DNA from: Paracoccus haematequi
GTDB taxonomy: Bacteria; Pseudomonadota; Alphaproteobacteria; Rhodobacterales; Rhodobacteraceae
Direction of reading: 5' to 3'
Length of the DNA: 59,852 bases
Assembly (NCBI RefSeq): GCF_900631945.1
Contig: NZ_UZWE01000012.1
Location: 1-59,852 of the forward strand
Shown here: one piece after another, positions 58,397-59,852 of the stretch
How the letters are laid out: the number at the start of each line of letters is the position of its first letter
How positions within the stretch are numbered: the first letter of the stretch is position 1
The notes under the pieces: model-generated
What the model was told of the DNA's origin: nothing
The model's database searches: none
The model's input: the letters and a program-made list of their open reading frames with translations, nothing else
Program-made: the position numbers and the translations under genes

Positions 58397-59414
58397 ACAG
58401 CGCCTTGGCGCCGAAGCCGAGGCGGTCGGGTTTTCCCGGATGCGGGTCACGACGCCGGATGCGGTACCCCAGGTGGCCCAGCGGTTGCAGCAGTTCCTCG
58501 ACGCCGGGCGGCACGGGCAGATGGGCTGGATGGCCGAACGCACGCATTGGCGCGGCGATCCGGCGGCGCTGTGGCCCGAGGCGAAATCGGTGATCGTCCT
58601 GGCCGAGCTTTACACCCCCGACCACGATCCGCTGGCGGTGCTGGACCGGCCCGACCGGGCGGCGATCAGCGTCTATGCGCAGGGCAAGGATTATCACGAC
58701 CTGGTCAAGAAGCGGCTGAAGCGGCTGGGCCGCTGGCTGCTGGAGCAGGCGCCGGGCGAAGAGATCAAGGTCTTCGTCGATACCGCGCCGGTCATGGAAA
58801 AGCCGCTGGCGCAGGCGGCGGGGCTGGGCTGGCAGGGCAAGCACACCAACCTGCTGTCGCGCGATCTGGGAAGCTGGTTCTTCCTGGGGTCGATCTTCAC
58901 CACGGTCCCCCTGCCCGCCGACACGCCCGAGGTCTCGCATTGCGGATCCTGCCGCGCCTGCCTGGATGCCTGCCCGACCGGCGCCTTTCCGGCGCCCTAT
59001 CAGCTGGATGCGCGGCGCTGCATCTCGTACCTGACCATCGAACACAAGGGCCCGGTCGATCCCGAGCTGCGCCCGCTGCTGGGCAATCGCATCTATGGCT
59101 GCGACGACTGCCTGGCGGTCTGTCCCTGGAACAAGTTCGCCCAGGCCGGGTCCGAGATGCGCTATCGCGGCATCGTCGCCGCGCCGCCCTTGGCAGAGCT
59201 GGCGGTGCTGGACGACGCGGGCTTTCGCGAGCGGTTTTCCGGCAGCCCGATCAAGCGCATCGGGCGCGACCGCTTTGTGCGCAACGTGCTGTATGCGATA
59301 GGCAATTCGGGCGATCCGGGGCTGGCACCCTTGGCGCGCGGGCTGGCGGGGGACACCGATCCCGCCGTGGCCGAGGCCGCCCGCTGGGCCGCCGGGCGGC
59401 TGGCGCAAGCCTGA
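58392..59414 (+). CDS. queG: Epoxyqueuosine reductase QueG
   Basis: QueG performs the last step of queuosine synthesis in tRNA, reducing epoxyqueuosine with cobalamin and two 4Fe-4S clusters. Cluster cysteines are at 184, 187, 190, 194 ([17 protein letters not shown]) and 210, 237, 240, 244 ([15 protein letters not shown]). The catalytic Asp is at residue 130 ([28 protein letters not shown]). Length is 340 residues, with a C-terminal HEAT-like region ([15 protein letters not shown]). The ATG lies inside element F. Confidence 0.96.
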   Translation: MKQRLGAEAEAVGFSRMRVTTPDAVPQVAQRLQQFLDAGRHGQMGWMAERTHWRGDPAALWPEAKSVIVLAELYTPDHDPLAVLDRPDRAAISVYAQGKDYHDLVKKRLKRLGRWLLEQAPGEEIKVFVDTAPVMEKPLAQAAGLGWQGKHTNLLSRDLGSWFFLGSIFTTVPLPADTPEVSHCGSCRACLDACPTGAFPAPYQLDARRCISYLTIEHKGPVDPELRPLLGNRIYGCDDCLAVCPWNKFAQAGSEMRYRGIVAAPPLAELAVLDDAGFRERFSGSPIKRIGRDRFVRNVLYAIGNSGDPGLAPLARGLAGDTDPAVAEAARWAAGRLAQA

Positions 59415-59418
59415 CGGG

Positions 59419-59852
59419 TCACAGCAGGAAGTCGCCTCGGTCCAGATCCGGATGGCCCAGCAGCCGCAGCAGGAAATCCGCGCGCCCGTCGCCGTTCAGG
59501 TCGGCCATCACCCGCGTCTCGGACCCGACATGCTGCCAGCGGACCTGGCGGGCTGCGGTGAACTGGGCATCGTCGACATAGCCCAGGCCGATGGCGCGCA
59601 GATCCAGCCTGTCGCTGTCGGGCCTGAAATCCTGGATGATGTCGGGGGCGGCGGCCATGCTGTCCCGCCAGGACAGGAAGCGGAACACGTCCGCGCCCGA
59701 TCCGCCCGCCAGCACGTCGGCGCCGCCCGCCCCGATCAGCGTGTCGTTGCCCAGCCCGCCCGACAGGGTGTCGCGCAGATCGCCGCCGTTCATCACATCG
59801 CTGCCCGCATCGCCCCACAGCCGGTCCGATCCCGCCCCACCCCAGATGGCAT
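59419..59852 (-). CDS. RTX / serralysin-type calcium-binding secreted protein, C-terminal fragment
   Basis: The reading frame is open to the right edge, so only the last 144 codons are seen. Nonapeptide repeats of the GGxGxDxLxG type (WGGAGSDRLWGDAGSD, SGGLGNDTLIGAGGADVLAGGSGADVF) bind calcium. The end is the Peptidase_M10 C-terminal pattern FRPDSDRLDLRAIGLG, then VMADLNGDGRADFLL with a terminal DRGDFLL resembling type I secretion signals. Whether the missing part is a protease, lipase or adhesin cannot be told. It is convergent with queG. Confidence 0.85.
   Translation of the reverse strand, partial: AIWGGAGSDRLWGDAGSDVMNGGDLRDTLSGGLGNDTLIGAGGADVLAGGSGADVFRFLSWRDSMAAAPDIIQDFRPDSDRLDLRAIGLGYVDDAQFTAARQVRWQHVGSETRVMADLNGDGRADFLLRLLGHPDLDRGDFLL

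Overview
The window looks like chromosomal DNA of a GC-rich alphaproteobacterium of the Rhodobacteraceae, most likely Paracoccus or a close relative. The reasons are the strong GC skew at third codon positions, the BioR-type operators (TTATCTATAA) at bioR and bioY, an FNR-type box in front of a di-haem cytochrome c peroxidase, a GTTC-N7-GTTC SOS box, and betaine-homocysteine methyltransferase and DUF1284/BioY genes of alphaproteobacterial type. This genus assignment is inference. No rRNA, tRNA, CRISPR array, prophage or insertion sequence was recognised.

Layout. 1-7.7 kb: translation genes (prmC end, prfA; rpsF-rpsR-rplI), agmatinase, cytochrome c peroxidase, a low-GC orphan ORF, bmt and two small membrane-protein genes. 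7.7-13.9 kb: a radical SAM gene with an SOS box, a YghU-type GST, ilvC with two tandem Lrp genes diverging from it, and a ygiC-ygiB pair. 13.9-17.6 kb: a complete OsmF/YehZYXW osmolyte ABC importer. 17.6-28.9 kb: the glycogen operon glgB-glgC-glgA-glgX-glgP on the minus strand, with a divergent GH13 alpha-glucosidase. 28.9-36 kb: a LysR-centred cluster of VOC dioxygenases, an FMN reductase, a GNAT, a dioxygenase-esterase fusion, a pirin and a DUF924 protein. This resembles quinone/electrophile detoxification systems of the Mhq type.

36-40.6 kb: bioR-bioY-DUF1284 with BioR operators, an acyl-CoA ligase, a monooxygenase-fold protein and an FAH hydrolase. 40.7-47.2 kb: an RND efflux operon (adaptor, pump, outer-membrane channel) and its divergent TetR repressor with a visible operator. 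47-51.2 kb: a frameshifted RBBP9-type hydrolase, a third Lrp regulator, an Rrf2 regulator, and a tightly overlapping operon of fRMsr, GFA, LysE and RluA genes. 51.2-55 kb: a NarX/NarL-type two-component system translationally coupled to DUF2478 and TusA genes, then an AEC transporter. 55-59.85 kb: DoxX, a secreted Cys-containing protein, DUF1269, mtgA, a GST, queG and the C-terminus of an RTX-type secreted protein running off the right edge.

The most interesting points are these. (1) Two nearly identical operators, CGTTCG(C/G)-N5-GCGAACG, lie in the two divergent promoter regions of the LysR/VOC cluster and tie it together as one regulon. That cluster includes a VOC dioxygenase fused in frame to an esterase across what looks like a former intergenic Shine-Dalgarno. 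(2) DUF1284 is translationally coupled to bioY under BioR control. (3) A family of six intergenic elements (GC hairpin followed by CCCCCGAGGATATTTG) recurs; one copy encodes the tail of a TusA protein and another supplies the start codon of queG.
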